Origin: Spirochaetaceae bacterium
GTDB lineage: Bacteria; Myxococcota_A; UBA9160; UBA4427
Assembly: GCA_020632655.1 (NCBI GenBank)
Contig: JACKFD010000004.1
Location: forward strand, 124,001 to 188,000
Direction: 5' to 3'
Length of the DNA: 64,000 nucleotides
How positions within the stretch are numbered: position 1 is the stretch's first letter; every line of letters starts with the position of its first letter. The translations under genes were made by a program, and so were the position numbers. Shown piece after piece: positions 43,701-52,127 of this stretch. The notes under the pieces were generated by a model. That model worked only from the letters and a program-made list of their open reading frames with translations. It did not search any database and had not been told where the DNA came from.

Positions 43701-44291
43701 TTCGACCACTGCGTCGGTACCGTGACCAACACGGGCCCCGCGACCCCCGGCGCCCCGCCGATCCCCGTGCGCAACGGCTTCGACTACCTCGGTGTCGCGG
43801 AGTTCCACGATTCCCCGTCGTCGCCCTACCAGACCGTCGAGACCGCGAGCGAGATCGACCTCGCCGGCGAGCTCGTGCAGGAGACGATCCTCTTCAACCA
43901 GGGCGACGACCTCGACCTCGACGGTGTCGCGGATCCGATCGACAACTGCCCCTTCACCGCGAACGCGGACCAGGCCGACGCCGGCGGCTTCGAGCCCGAG
44001 GCGCTGCCCGACGGTCGCGGCGACGCCTGCGAGTGTGGGGACGCGAACGCGTCGGGGCGCGTGGTCGCGAGCTACGTGGAGACGGGCACGGGTGGCGGGT
44101 CCCTCGTTCCCGACCTCCAGCTGATTCGCGAGTATCTGGTCGGCATGCACGAAGGCGACCCGCACATCCCCGCGATCTGCAGCGTCTGGGGCGACAGCAC
44201 CTGCGACACGATCGACGCGGTCGCCCTCGAGCGCGCGTTCCGCGTCCCGGGCTTCGTGATCCAGCAGCGCTGCGATGCCGCGGTCGACTGA
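40707..44291 (+). CDS. PEP-CTERM module fused in frame to thrombospondin-type-3 secreted protein
   Basis: 1194 aa from ATG 40707 (GGAGGAG just upstream). Residues 1-225 look like a complete small secreted protein: a signal (TLVYLAALALVLPLRADAA), a beta-rich body, and a PEP-CTERM end (SLPEPATGLGLGAGLVALAL then GRRRR). With no stop, translation continues through Met226 (ATG 41382, where TGA appears one frame over) into a second apparent signal, ASIFVAGLVLLASPFAARAQ. A large beta-rich part follows, with calcium-binding TSP type-3 repeats (DDDHVPDAYDDCPADYDESQ, NADQTDTDGDGRGDACEP) and a dockerin-like tail with Cys pairs. Either it is a true fusion, or a stop or frame was lost. The second part could be made alone from 41382. 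Confidence 0.78.
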   Translation: MPAMNRATRGADPGAARRAPPRPPGLRTLVYLAALALVLPLRADAARPPTVYHSATGANSGLPATITGPTSLALHLAIGSRDSATPTETVCENGTGDEVCGFTLVLEATGDLDLLDFCQTGCANDLVWHLDAPTRQLRINLVGTTIDRVASPFFVGDVVLGVGPGPGEIRVHTSSQAVSAALTPLAIDDNAPLAESLPEPATGLGLGAGLVALALAGRRRRDLRSMKPLRPQLRSDRPATPVRACARRHGRHTIASIFVAGLVLLASPFAARAQIFTNEAAFLAALGNTPRRVGFETVPLSGAGFAGLSNGQRIAQVTLGSLSLTADVDLAWTPGVPLGLPGTMLVADPTLSGDPALWPGGSGTGSNARRDDDLRIGFDRPARAAGLRILENVIQSGELVLFRDAQGGVIASASLPGGIVAPGADGFIGYITQDGDPPIASIRIDEQIAGTDDIGVDEILYAMAADPYADAVALFAPTILASEPTAPNLVAAESLDAPDGTTVSLGVGGKLVVRFVDNSLTGSGDALPDLRIYEALPFVEDTAVEISANGLQWHSLGPIAGGTTDIDLDAYGFDAQDEFFFVRLVDVSGQGPTTGSAVGADIDAVEALSGRLLPADADDDHVPDAYDDCPADYDESQADDDADGVGNACDNCRHVPNADQTDTDGDGRGDACEPARVTLVRDFDPTLNGMGRYDLGDLLLDCGAFDVHTLIVGLWIPPGAFGISFSECSAPQTGWGPSGAPVGGGCIGGSVGPAVSPGASGAFGSPVGTPLPGSLRTDVVWVVLNGLQSSPTNGRLCSPGDPTVPLGRLSAGSIAPGGLRGGVASFSFEDIVDRETIALDPWCRTETDAGACVDESRTGYVLASFATYPAPPVAEVILQPSGGQTSTASTEWDVCVGESTVPFMHRITMGLLGPNGTTANDLFMQGCNATPTGGESYDQRDCPAPVPNPDWVDPNETFTLGPVDSVIDNQILTRTLYTPIEGGSLGSAGLGVLNPFLGFDHCVGTVTNTGPATPGAPPIPVRNGFDYLGVAEFHDSPSSPYQTVETASEIDLAGELVQETILFNQGDDLDLDGVADPIDNCPFTANADQADAGGFEPEALPDGRGDACECGDANASGRVVASYVETGTGGGSLVPDLQLIREYLVGMHEGDPHIPAICSVWGDSTCDTIDAVALERAFRVPGFVIQQRCDAAVD

Positions 44292-46992
44292 GCCCCGCGG
44301 CCTCGTCGTCGCATCGCTCGTCGCGCTCGCGTTCGTTCACGCGTCCGACGCCTCGGCGCAGGTCGTCTTCGACGACACCTTCGGCCAGCCCGGCGCGGCG
44401 CCGACGGTCGTCGGCCCGAGCGGCACGACGATCGAGATCGAGCAGGCCCGCGGCGGCACGGTCACGAGCGGCGGCCGCAGCCATCTCCTCCACAGCTTCT
44501 CCGAGTTCGGCGTGCCCGCGACGCAGACGGCGGAGTTCCGCACCGACGACACGATCGACACGATCCTCGCCCGCGTGACGGGCGCGAACGCGTCCTCGAT
44601 CGACGGCGTGCTGCGCGTGCGCAACACGAGCGGCGTCGGTGGCCCCGACCTCTTCCTGCTGAACCCGAATGGCGTGCTGTTCGGTGGCAACGCGCGCCTC
44701 GACCTCGACGGCGCGTTCTACGGCACGACCGCCGGCTGGGTCGCGCTCGCCGACGGCGCGCGCTTCTCCGCGATCGACACGGCGGCGGCGCTCCCCGCGA
44801 CCGCGGCCGAGCCCGTCGCCCTCGGCTTCGCCGCGACCGGCTCCGGCGACGTCGAGCTCGGCGGCCGCCTCAGCTCGAACGCGCCGCCGGGCTCGGGCCG
44901 CCAGGCCGCCTCGCACGTCGTGCTCGTCGGCCGCGACATCCGTACGACCGGGAGCGGCTTCATCGCCGCCCAGGGCGCGACCGTCGGCCTCGTCGCCGTC
45001 GGCCCCGACGCGATCACGGTCCCCGTCGACGTCACCGCGATCGACGGCGCGGCCCTCCGCGGCACGATCCGGATCGGCGAGCCGGGCGTCCCCGTAAGCG
45101 TGCAGACGAGCAGCCCCGGCGCGGACCAGGGCCGCATTGTGATCCGCGGCGGCGCCCTCGTGCTGCGCGACGGCGGCCTCTTTGCCGGCGGCGAGGCCGG
45201 CGCGCCGCCCGATGCCCTGGCAATCGACGTCGAGGTCGCCGACCGCGTCACGATCGAGGGCAGCGAGTCGAAGATCGAGTCCCTGGCCGGCGGCACGCTC
45301 GGCCCGGGTGGCGTGCGCCTGATCGCGCGCGAGCTCGAGATCCTGGACGGCGGCAGCCTCGGCATCACGCACAACGGCACGGGCGCGACCCCGGCCACCC
45401 TCGCGGTCGACGCGGATCGGGTGCGCCTCGACGGCTCGGCCAGCGTGATCCGCAGCGTGACGACCCGCGGCGGCCCCGGCGCGGACATCGAGATCCGCGC
45501 GGGCACGCTCGCCCTCGCGAACGAGGCCGCGATCGTCGCCGAGTCCACCGACAACGGCGCGCTCCAGGACGGCGAGGTCGGCGCGATCCGGATCGACGCC
45601 GACACGATCGTCCTCGAGACCGGCGCCGACGTCGCGAGCATCACCCGCGGCGACGGACGCGGCGGCGACATCCTCGTGGAGGGCGGGACGCTCCGGCTCT
45701 CTTCGCGCTCGCGCATCCAGGCGGGCTCGCGAACCGATGCGGCGAGCGGCGACGTCCGGATCGAGGTCGACGAGGCACAGCTCCTCGACAGCGCCTTCGT
45801 CGGGACGGGCTTCCTCGGCGACGTCAGCGAGATCGGCCTGGGCGAGAGCCTCTCGGGACCGGCCGGCGACGTCGAGGTCGTCGCCGACCAGCTCACGATC
45901 GAGGGTGGCTCGCAGATCGCGTCGACCACGATCGGCGCGGGGGACGCGGGAGACGTGACGCTGCGGATCGCCGGGACGCTGCGCGCGAGCGGAAGGCTCG
46001 AAGGCACGAACCAGGTGTCGGGGGTCTTCGCGCGCTCGGGCCTGCAGTTCGGCTCGACCGCGAGCGGCGACGGCGGCACGATCGCGACCTACGCCGCGCG
46101 CCTCGAGCTCGCGGACGGTGCACAGATCAGCGTGCAGAGCGCGGGCTCGGGCGATGCGGGCGGGATCGACCTGCGCGTCGCGAGCGACGCCCGCCTCGCA
46201 GGCGGCGTGATCTCCGCGTCGTCGACGGGCACGGGTGCCACCGGCGTCGTCCACGTCGAGACCGGTCGCGATCTCCTCCTCTCGCGCGGCGCCACGATCC
46301 GCTCGAACGTGCAGACCCCCACACCCGCACTCCCGACCGATCCCCCGACCGCCGGCGACGTCGAGCTCGTCGTCGGCCGCGACCTGCGCGTCGTCGACTC
46401 GACGATCGCGACCGACACGACGCGCCTCGAGTCGGGCAACGTGCGGATCGAGGTGGGCCAGGCGATGGCCGTGGTCGACGGCGGGATCACGACCAACATC
46501 GACACGCTCTCGGGCCAGGGCGGCGACGTGCTCGTCACGACGGGCGTGCTCGCCGTCGGTCGCAGCGCGATCACGGCCAACGCCGACGGCGCGAACTCCG
46601 CCGCCGGCAACGTGCTCGTCGTCGCGGAGGGCGGCCTCGTCCGCACACCGACGAGCGTGATCACCGCCCGCGCCTCGCCCGCCGGCGTCTCGGGTCGCGT
46701 CGTGCTCGCGGGACCCGACACGAACCTCGCCGGCGAGCTCGCCGCCCTCGCGATCGCCTATCGCGACGATCGCGAGTCCCTGCGCGATCCGTGCGAGGCG
46801 AAGCGCTCGCGGGCGGGGAGCTTCGAGCGGCGACCCCGGGCACAAGGCGTGTGGACGCCCGACGCGGCGCCGGGGGTCTGGCCGGCGGAGTCGGAGCGCG
46901 GGGACGACGCGCCCGCGACGTCCGATGCGGCGAGCGGAGCCGACGAAGGGCGGGCAGCGCGCACGGACGGCGATGGCTGCCCGATTCCCTGA
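44275..46992 (+). CDS. TpsA-like filamentous-haemagglutinin exoprotein
   Basis: 905 aa; the ATG lies 17 bases inside the preceding gene. The signal peptide is LVVASLVALAFVHASDASAQ. The two-partner secretion domain follows, with IDGVLRVRNTSGVGGPDLFL and the family hallmark NPNG at residues 130-133 (LLNPNGVLFGGNARLDLDG). The long body of short Gly/Asp-rich strands (GDVELGGRLSSN, GGDILVEGGTLRLSSRSRIQ, GNVLVVAEGG) forms a beta-helix. The C-terminal part contains DPCEAKRSRAGSFERRP, a short end conserved in other such exoproteins as I recall. It would be carried across the outer membrane by the TpsB encoded next. It is smaller than classical haemagglutinins. Confidence 0.9.
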   Translation: MPRSTEPRGLVVASLVALAFVHASDASAQVVFDDTFGQPGAAPTVVGPSGTTIEIEQARGGTVTSGGRSHLLHSFSEFGVPATQTAEFRTDDTIDTILARVTGANASSIDGVLRVRNTSGVGGPDLFLLNPNGVLFGGNARLDLDGAFYGTTAGWVALADGARFSAIDTAAALPATAAEPVALGFAATGSGDVELGGRLSSNAPPGSGRQAASHVVLVGRDIRTTGSGFIAAQGATVGLVAVGPDAITVPVDVTAIDGAALRGTIRIGEPGVPVSVQTSSPGADQGRIVIRGGALVLRDGGLFAGGEAGAPPDALAIDVEVADRVTIEGSESKIESLAGGTLGPGGVRLIARELEILDGGSLGITHNGTGATPATLAVDADRVRLDGSASVIRSVTTRGGPGADIEIRAGTLALANEAAIVAESTDNGALQDGEVGAIRIDADTIVLETGADVASITRGDGRGGDILVEGGTLRLSSRSRIQAGSRTDAASGDVRIEVDEAQLLDSAFVGTGFLGDVSEIGLGESLSGPAGDVEVVADQLTIEGGSQIASTTIGAGDAGDVTLRIAGTLRASGRLEGTNQVSGVFARSGLQFGSTASGDGGTIATYAARLELADGAQISVQSAGSGDAGGIDLRVASDARLAGGVISASSTGTGATGVVHVETGRDLLLSRGATIRSNVQTPTPALPTDPPTAGDVELVVGRDLRVVDSTIATDTTRLESGNVRIEVGQAMAVVDGGITTNIDTLSGQGGDVLVTTGVLAVGRSAITANADGANSAAGNVLVVAEGGLVRTPTSVITARASPAGVSGRVVLAGPDTNLAGELAALAIAYRDDRESLRDPCEAKRSRAGSFERRPRAQGVWTPDAAPGVWPAESERGDDAPATSDAASGADEGRAARTDGDGCPIP

Positions 46993-48772
46993 CTCTTCGC
47001 GTCGCGGCCGAAGCGCGGATGCGCGGATCACACGCTGCGCGCGGCGTCGGGCTCCCAGGCCGCGCCGACGCGCGACGCCCGGACTCGTCCTGTTGGCCGC
47101 TCTCGCCGTCGCATCGACCGGCCTCGCCCAACCGATCCTGCGGCCCGCGGACGAAGGCCCCGACGCACCGACGCCGCGCGCGATGGACGCCTCGGCGAGT
47201 TCGCCGCCCCTCTCGCCACGCGAGCCGGGCGAAGACGAGACGGCGACCGCCGCGGACGCGACCGCCTCCCTGGTGATCCGCCCGACCGCGTTCGAGGTGC
47301 TCGGCTGCACGGCGTTCGACGCCTCCGAGATCGAGGCGCTCTTCGCCGATGCGGTCGGCCGACCCCTCACGACCCTCGACCTGCTCGCCCTCGTCGACCG
47401 CCTGCGCGACCACTACTGGCGCGCGGGCTTCCGGACGAGCGAGGTCGTGTTGCCGGACCAGTCCCTCGCCGACGGCGTCGTGCGCCTGATGGTGCTCGAG
47501 GGCGCTGTCGAAGAGATCGTCATCGAAGGCGCGGTCCACGTGCGCTCGACCTGGTACCGCGCCCGCCTGCGCCGCGCGACCCGAACGCCCCTCGACGTCG
47601 AGGCGCTCACGCGACGCCTCGAGCAGCTACAGGCCGAGCCCGGCGTCGAGCGGCTCACCGCGACGCTCGTCGAGCTCGGCCCCGGTCGCCATCGGCTCGC
47701 CCTCCGCGTCGAGGAGCGCCCGCCCTGGTCCCTGCGCGCGAGCGCCTCGAACCATCGCTCGCCCGCGATCGGCAGCCTCGGAGGCGGGCTCGAGGCCGGG
47801 ATCGCCTCGCTCACCGGCCTCGGCGACGAGCTGCGCGTCGCCGGCCAGCTGAGCGAGGGGCTGCGCGATCTGCGCGTCTCGTGGGATGCCCCGCTCACGC
47901 CCTGGGACACGCGCGTGGGCGTCGCCTATCGCCAGGGTCGCGCCGACGTCGTCGAGCGCGACTTCGAGCAGCTCGACATCCAGGGACGCTTCGAGTCCGT
48001 CGCCCTCGAGCTGCGCCAGCCCGTGCTGCGAACCCGAACGCTCGAGATCGGACTCGCGGCCAGCGGCGAGTGGCGCAAGTCCACCTCCTCCCTGCTCGGC
48101 CGCGTCGACTGTCTCCAGCTCGGGCTGCGCGACTGCACGCCGAGCGCCGCGATCCTGCGGCTGCGCAGCGACGCCACCTGGCGCGGTGCCCGACGCGCGG
48201 TCGCGCTGCGCTCGACCGTCTCCGTCGGCGTCGACGCGCTCGGAGCGACGGTGGAGCGCGATGCGGGGGATCGCGACGGCGAGTTCGTGAGCGGGCTCCT
48301 CCAGCTGCAGTGGGCGGAGCTCCTGCCCGAGATCCCGGCGGCGCCCTGGCTCGACGGCACGCAGCTGCTCTTCCGCGGCGATCTGCAGCTGGCGAGCGAT
48401 CCGCTCCTCTCGATCGAGCAGATCGCGATCGGCGGCGCCCGCAGCGTGCGCGGCTACCGACAGAACCAGATCGTCCGCGACAACGGCGCGATCGCGTCGC
48501 TCGAGCTGCGCCTGCCCGTCTGGCGCACGGGCTTCCAGCGCTCCATCGTCGAGCTCGCCCCCTTCGTCGACTACGGCAGCGGCTGGGATCGCCGCCGCGC
48601 GCGCACCCCCGACGAGACCCTCGTGAGCGCCGGGCTCGCGCTGCGGGTCGCGCCGACCGAGCGCGTACACGGCGAGCTGTCCTGGGCGCATCGCTTCCGC
48701 GACGATCTGCCGCGGGGCGATCGCCTGCAGGCCGAAGGGATCTACTTCGAGGTCGTCTGGGATGTGTTCTGA
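46973..48772 (+). CDS. TpsB/ShlB-FhaC-like outer-membrane transporter
   Basis: 599 aa; the start at ATG 46973 overlaps the tpsA-like gene by 20 bases. After a basic N-terminus comes a signal (LVLLAALAVASTGLAQPI). POTRA-type domains cover about residues 95-245: FEVLGCTAFDASEIEALFAD, LVDRLRDHYWRAGFRTSEVV and VEEIVIEGAVHV. The rest is a 16-strand Omp85-type barrel with GGARSVRGYRQNQIVRDNGA; VRGY at 492-495 is the conserved L6 hairpin tip. The last residue is Phe (VVWDVF), as in outer-membrane barrel proteins. It exports its TpsA partner. Confidence 0.92.
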   Translation: MAARFPDSSRRGRSADARITRCARRRAPRPRRRATPGLVLLAALAVASTGLAQPILRPADEGPDAPTPRAMDASASSPPLSPREPGEDETATAADATASLVIRPTAFEVLGCTAFDASEIEALFADAVGRPLTTLDLLALVDRLRDHYWRAGFRTSEVVLPDQSLADGVVRLMVLEGAVEEIVIEGAVHVRSTWYRARLRRATRTPLDVEALTRRLEQLQAEPGVERLTATLVELGPGRHRLALRVEERPPWSLRASASNHRSPAIGSLGGGLEAGIASLTGLGDELRVAGQLSEGLRDLRVSWDAPLTPWDTRVGVAYRQGRADVVERDFEQLDIQGRFESVALELRQPVLRTRTLEIGLAASGEWRKSTSSLLGRVDCLQLGLRDCTPSAAILRLRSDATWRGARRAVALRSTVSVGVDALGATVERDAGDRDGEFVSGLLQLQWAELLPEIPAAPWLDGTQLLFRGDLQLASDPLLSIEQIAIGGARSVRGYRQNQIVRDNGAIASLELRLPVWRTGFQRSIVELAPFVDYGSGWDRRRARTPDETLVSAGLALRVAPTERVHGELSWAHRFRDDLPRGDRLQAEGIYFEVVWDVF

Positions 48773-50657
48773 AGCGACGCGGCGACGGATCGGGTTCGGA
48801 TCGACACTCGTGTGTGTCTTCTTCGGCCTGGCGCTCGCGGCGTCCGGGCGGGCCGAAGACGTCGTGGCGGACGAGACGCAGGGATCGACCGCGGCACGCG
48901 CGACGGAGGCCGGACGCGAGGAGACCGAGGTCGAGGACACGCCCGGCACGCCGACCCTCGCCTCGGCCCGTCGGCTCGCAGACCACGCGCGGGTGGCCGT
49001 GCTCGAGGGTCTGCCCGACGCAGCAATCGCACTGGCACACGCGGATCGGGCGAGCCGGGCGCTCGGGCTCGCGGACCGGGCGACGATCGAGCTCGCCCTG
49101 CACGTCGCCCGCAGTCGGATGCTCGCGGCCTCGCCCGCGACCGACGAGGTCGAGGCGATCCGCGAGGCGCTCGTCGCGATCGACGCCGCGGCGACCCTGC
49201 ACGACGCGCCGAATGCCCGGGCCTTCGCCCACGTCTACCGGGCGGCGCTGGCGGAGACACATGGGCGTGTCGACGAGGCGATGCGCGAGGCGGAGCGCGC
49301 GCTCCTCGTGCCCGAGGACGAATCCGTCTGGCCGGCCCATGTCGAGTCCCTCGCCCTGATCGCCCGGCTCGAGGGCCGGGCCGCGCGACCCGACCCCGCC
49401 CTCGGAGCCCTCCGCCGCGCCCGCGACGTCCTCTCGCGCCATCGCGCCCGCCTCGCCGCCGCCGACTTCCTCGCCCGCGCCGAGCCGATCCATCGCGATC
49501 TCGCCGACCGGCTGCTCCGGCAGACCGCGCGTACGCCCGCCGAAACGCAGCCCCTCCTGCGCGAGGCCCTCGAAGCCCTCGAGGACCTGAAGGTCGCGCG
49601 CCTGCGCGAGTACTTCGGCGAGGCCTGCTTGACGAACCTCGTCGCAACGACCCCCGAGCGGCTGCCGGGCGCGACGCTCCTCTACCCCGTCGTGCTCGAG
49701 GATCGCGTCGTGCTGCTGGTCGGACGCGAGGGGCGACTGGACGCGATCGAGGCGCCGATCGATCCCGCAACGTTGCGTGAGACGAGCGAGCGGCTGCGGC
49801 GGGCGCTCCAGGATCCGACGACGCCGCGCTTCCGGAAGCCGGCGGCCGCGCTCTACGAGGCGTTGATCCGGCCGCTGCCGAAGCAGGCGCTCGCAGAGGG
49901 CACGACGCTCGTGGTCGTGGCGACGGGGGCGCTGCGCGAGATTCCGCCGGCTTCGCTCTACGACGAGCGGAGCGGGCGCTTCCTGATCGAGTCGACGCCC
50001 GTCGCCGTGCTGCCGACGCTGCGGATCCTGCCGCCGCAGCCGATCGATCGCCATCGTGCGCGCCTGCTCGTCGCGGGCTACGGCGAGGCGTCGCCGGGCT
50101 TCGAGGCCTTGCCCGCGGTCGAGCGCGAGATCGCATCGGTCGGCGCGGCCTTCCCGGCGACGCGCCGCGCGGGCGCGGAGTTCACCATCGAAGGCTTCGA
50201 GCAGACGCTCGAGGAACGCCCCTTCGACCTCCTCCACATCGCCTCCCACGGCCGCTTCGACGCCGACGCCGCCGAGTCCTATCTCGTGACCGCAGACGGC
50301 CGCCTCGGCCTCGAGGAGCTCGCCCGGATCATCGCGCGCACGCGCCATCGCACGAGCCGCCCGATCGAGCTGCTCACGCTCTCCGCCTGCGAGACGGCGC
50401 TCGGCGACGAGGCCTCCGTGCTCGGGCTGGCGGGCGTGGCCGTGCAGTCCGGTGCGCGGAGCGCCGTCGCGACGCTCTGGCGCGTGAACGACGAGGCGAC
50501 GGCGCGGCTCTTCGAGGTCTTCTACGACGAGCTCGCGCGGCCCGAGCGCTCCCGCGCGAGCGCGCTGCAGGCGGCGCAGCAGGCGCTCCTCTCGGAGAAG
50601 CGCTTCCGGCACCCGGTCTACTGGTCGCCCTTCCTGCTCGTGAACAGCTGGCGTTAG
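48762..50657 (+). CDS. Exported TPR-CHAT caspase-like protease
   Basis: 631 aa; ATG 48762 overlaps the tpsB-like gene by 11 bases. The N-terminus (GSTLVCVFFGLALAASGRAE) is a signal peptide. Helical TPR-like repeats span about 70-290. The CHAT domain (clan CD, caspase-like) fills the C-terminal 300 residues, with the catalytic dyad His496 (LLHIASHGRFDADAAESY) and Cys543 (LLTLSACETALGDEASVLGL). AVATLWRVNDEATARLFEVF and HPVYWSPFLLVNSWR end the domain as usual. CHAT proteases cut substrates when TPRs sense a partner; here the signal peptide places it outside the cytoplasm. It may process or shed the TpsA or PEP-CTERM proteins of the same operon. Confidence 0.9.
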   Translation: MCSEATRRRIGFGSTLVCVFFGLALAASGRAEDVVADETQGSTAARATEAGREETEVEDTPGTPTLASARRLADHARVAVLEGLPDAAIALAHADRASRALGLADRATIELALHVARSRMLAASPATDEVEAIREALVAIDAAATLHDAPNARAFAHVYRAALAETHGRVDEAMREAERALLVPEDESVWPAHVESLALIARLEGRAARPDPALGALRRARDVLSRHRARLAAADFLARAEPIHRDLADRLLRQTARTPAETQPLLREALEALEDLKVARLREYFGEACLTNLVATTPERLPGATLLYPVVLEDRVVLLVGREGRLDAIEAPIDPATLRETSERLRRALQDPTTPRFRKPAAALYEALIRPLPKQALAEGTTLVVVATGALREIPPASLYDERSGRFLIESTPVAVLPTLRILPPQPIDRHRARLLVAGYGEASPGFEALPAVEREIASVGAAFPATRRAGAEFTIEGFEQTLEERPFDLLHIASHGRFDADAAESYLVTADGRLGLEELARIIARTRHRTSRPIELLTLSACETALGDEASVLGLAGVAVQSGARSAVATLWRVNDEATARLFEVFYDELARPERSRASALQAAQQALLSEKRFRHPVYWSPFLLVNSWR

Positions 50658-50719
50658 GCCGCGCCCCGCGCAGGTCGACTGGCCGGCATCGCGCGCGCGG
50701 CGGCGCCCCGAAGCGCGGC

Positions 50720-52033
50720 TCAGCGACCGCCCGCGCGCGAAGCGGCGAGCTCGGCGAGCCCCGCCTGCTCGAGCAGACGTGTGATCGCGCGCTCCACGTC
50801 CGGTGTCGCCCCGGCCCGCGCCTCGGTCGCCAGGGCGAGATCGAGCGCCTCGTGGAAGCAGCCCGCCTCGGCCAGCAGCGCGACCCGCTCGCCCGGCGGC
50901 GCTGCCGCGATCCGCGCCGCATCGGCCGCGTCGAGCGGCACGACCCGCAGCCAGCCGAAGTCGAAGCTCGCGGGCGGCGCGTCCTCCGACGGCCGCCAGG
51001 CGATGGACCAGCGCAGCACGGGCCCGATCGGCAACGACACGCCGAGGGCCCCGAGATCGAGCCGCTGCAGCCCCGTCCGCGTCGGCGCGGGCAGCGCGCG
51101 GTCGAGCACGACGGGCTCGTCGTCCTCGTCGAGGATCGTGAGGTGGAAGACGCCGCCCGAAGGCAGCTTCGCGAGCGACCAGTGCAGCGTCGGCGAGGCG
51201 AGGCTCGTGCGCGTGAGATGATCCGGCCCGGCGACCACGATCCCGACCTCGTCGGCCCCCTCGCCGCGCACGATCCAGTCGCCCGCGGCGAGCGGATCGC
51301 GCCCGAACGCCGGGTGGTAGTCGGGCAGGTTCATCGCGAGCAGCACCTCGCCCGGCGCAGGGGCGACCTCCGGCGCGGAGGTCGGCGTCGGGGCGCGCTC
51401 GGGCGCAGGCGTCGCGTCGGGCGGCGACGGCTGCGCGGCGAGCGACGCCTCGGGACCGGTCGCGTCCGCACCGGGTGGTGTCGGGACGGGCGCGGGCGGC
51501 GGCGACTCGCTCGGCGGCTGCATCGCGAGCTGCTCGCCCGGCTCGGCGCCCGGCGGCTGCGGCGCGGGCGGGGCGAGCGGCTCGCGTCGATCGGGTGATT
51601 CGACGGCGTCGGGCGGGGGCGCCGGCGCGTCCTGCTGCGCGATGCGCGGAGCCGGCTCACCCGCGCCCGGGTCGAGCGCACCCGGACGGCTCAGCCAGAA
51701 CGCGATCGCGAGGGCCGCCGCGACGGCGACCCAGAGCGCGGATCGCCCGCCGAGCCAGGCGACCCCGCGCGCGAGCCAGCCGGCCTCCGCCGCCTCCCGC
51801 CGATCCGCGTCGAGGGCCGAGAAGTCGAAGCCGCGCAGCGTGTCGAGCTCGTCGATCACCACCCGCGCATGGGGGGAGCCCGGCGCCATGGCCCGCTCGA
51901 CCTGCGCGCGCTCCTCGGGCGTGAGCGCGTTCGGCTCGGTCGCATGGCGCGCGAGCAGCTCGGGCGAGGGCAGGCCCGCCTCCTCGATGTCGTCCCGCAG
52001 TCGGTGCAGTCCTTCGATCTCGCGCTCGCTCAT
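50720..52033 (-). CDS. Membrane-anchored DUF928 protein, anti-sigma-like layout
   Basis: 437 aa. The cytosolic N-terminus (MSEREIEGLHRLRDDIEEAG to about residue 95) is charged and helical, like an anti-sigma domain, though I see no zinc-binding HxxxCxxC motif. One membrane helix lies at about 98-114 (SALWVAVAAALAIAFWL). A Pro/Ala/Glu-rich linker to about 225 would span the periplasm. The rest is DUF928: TLHWSLAKLPSGGVFHLTIL, RTGLQRLDLGALGVSLPIGP, WSIAWRPSEDAPPASFDFGW and LLAEAGCFHEALDLALATEA. The ECF sigma gene is directly upstream on the same strand (94 bases). It may transmit an envelope signal to that sigma factor. Confidence 0.82.
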   Translation of the reverse strand: MSEREIEGLHRLRDDIEEAGLPSPELLARHATEPNALTPEERAQVERAMAPGSPHARVVIDELDTLRGFDFSALDADRREAAEAGWLARGVAWLGGRSALWVAVAAALAIAFWLSRPGALDPGAGEPAPRIAQQDAPAPPPDAVESPDRREPLAPPAPQPPGAEPGEQLAMQPPSESPPPAPVPTPPGADATGPEASLAAQPSPPDATPAPERAPTPTSAPEVAPAPGEVLLAMNLPDYHPAFGRDPLAAGDWIVRGEGADEVGIVVAGPDHLTRTSLASPTLHWSLAKLPSGGVFHLTILDEDDEPVVLDRALPAPTRTGLQRLDLGALGVSLPIGPVLRWSIAWRPSEDAPPASFDFGWLRVVPLDAADAARIAAAPPGERVALLAEAGCFHEALDLALATEARAGATPDVERAITRLLEQAGLAELAASRAGGR

Positions 52034-52127
52034 GACGCCCGAGCCCCCCGGCCACCGTCGCTCGCGGCGGCCCACGCTTCCCGGGACGCAGACGCCGGCC
52101 GATCCATATCGCGACGCTGTGTCCCCT

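Noticed and set aside
43954..47370. A minus-strand open frame of 1138 codons opposite the tpsA-like gene
   Set aside because: It is a shadow of the TpsA/TpsB genes, with Arg/Ala/Asp-rich low-complexity translation and no ribosome site or motif.
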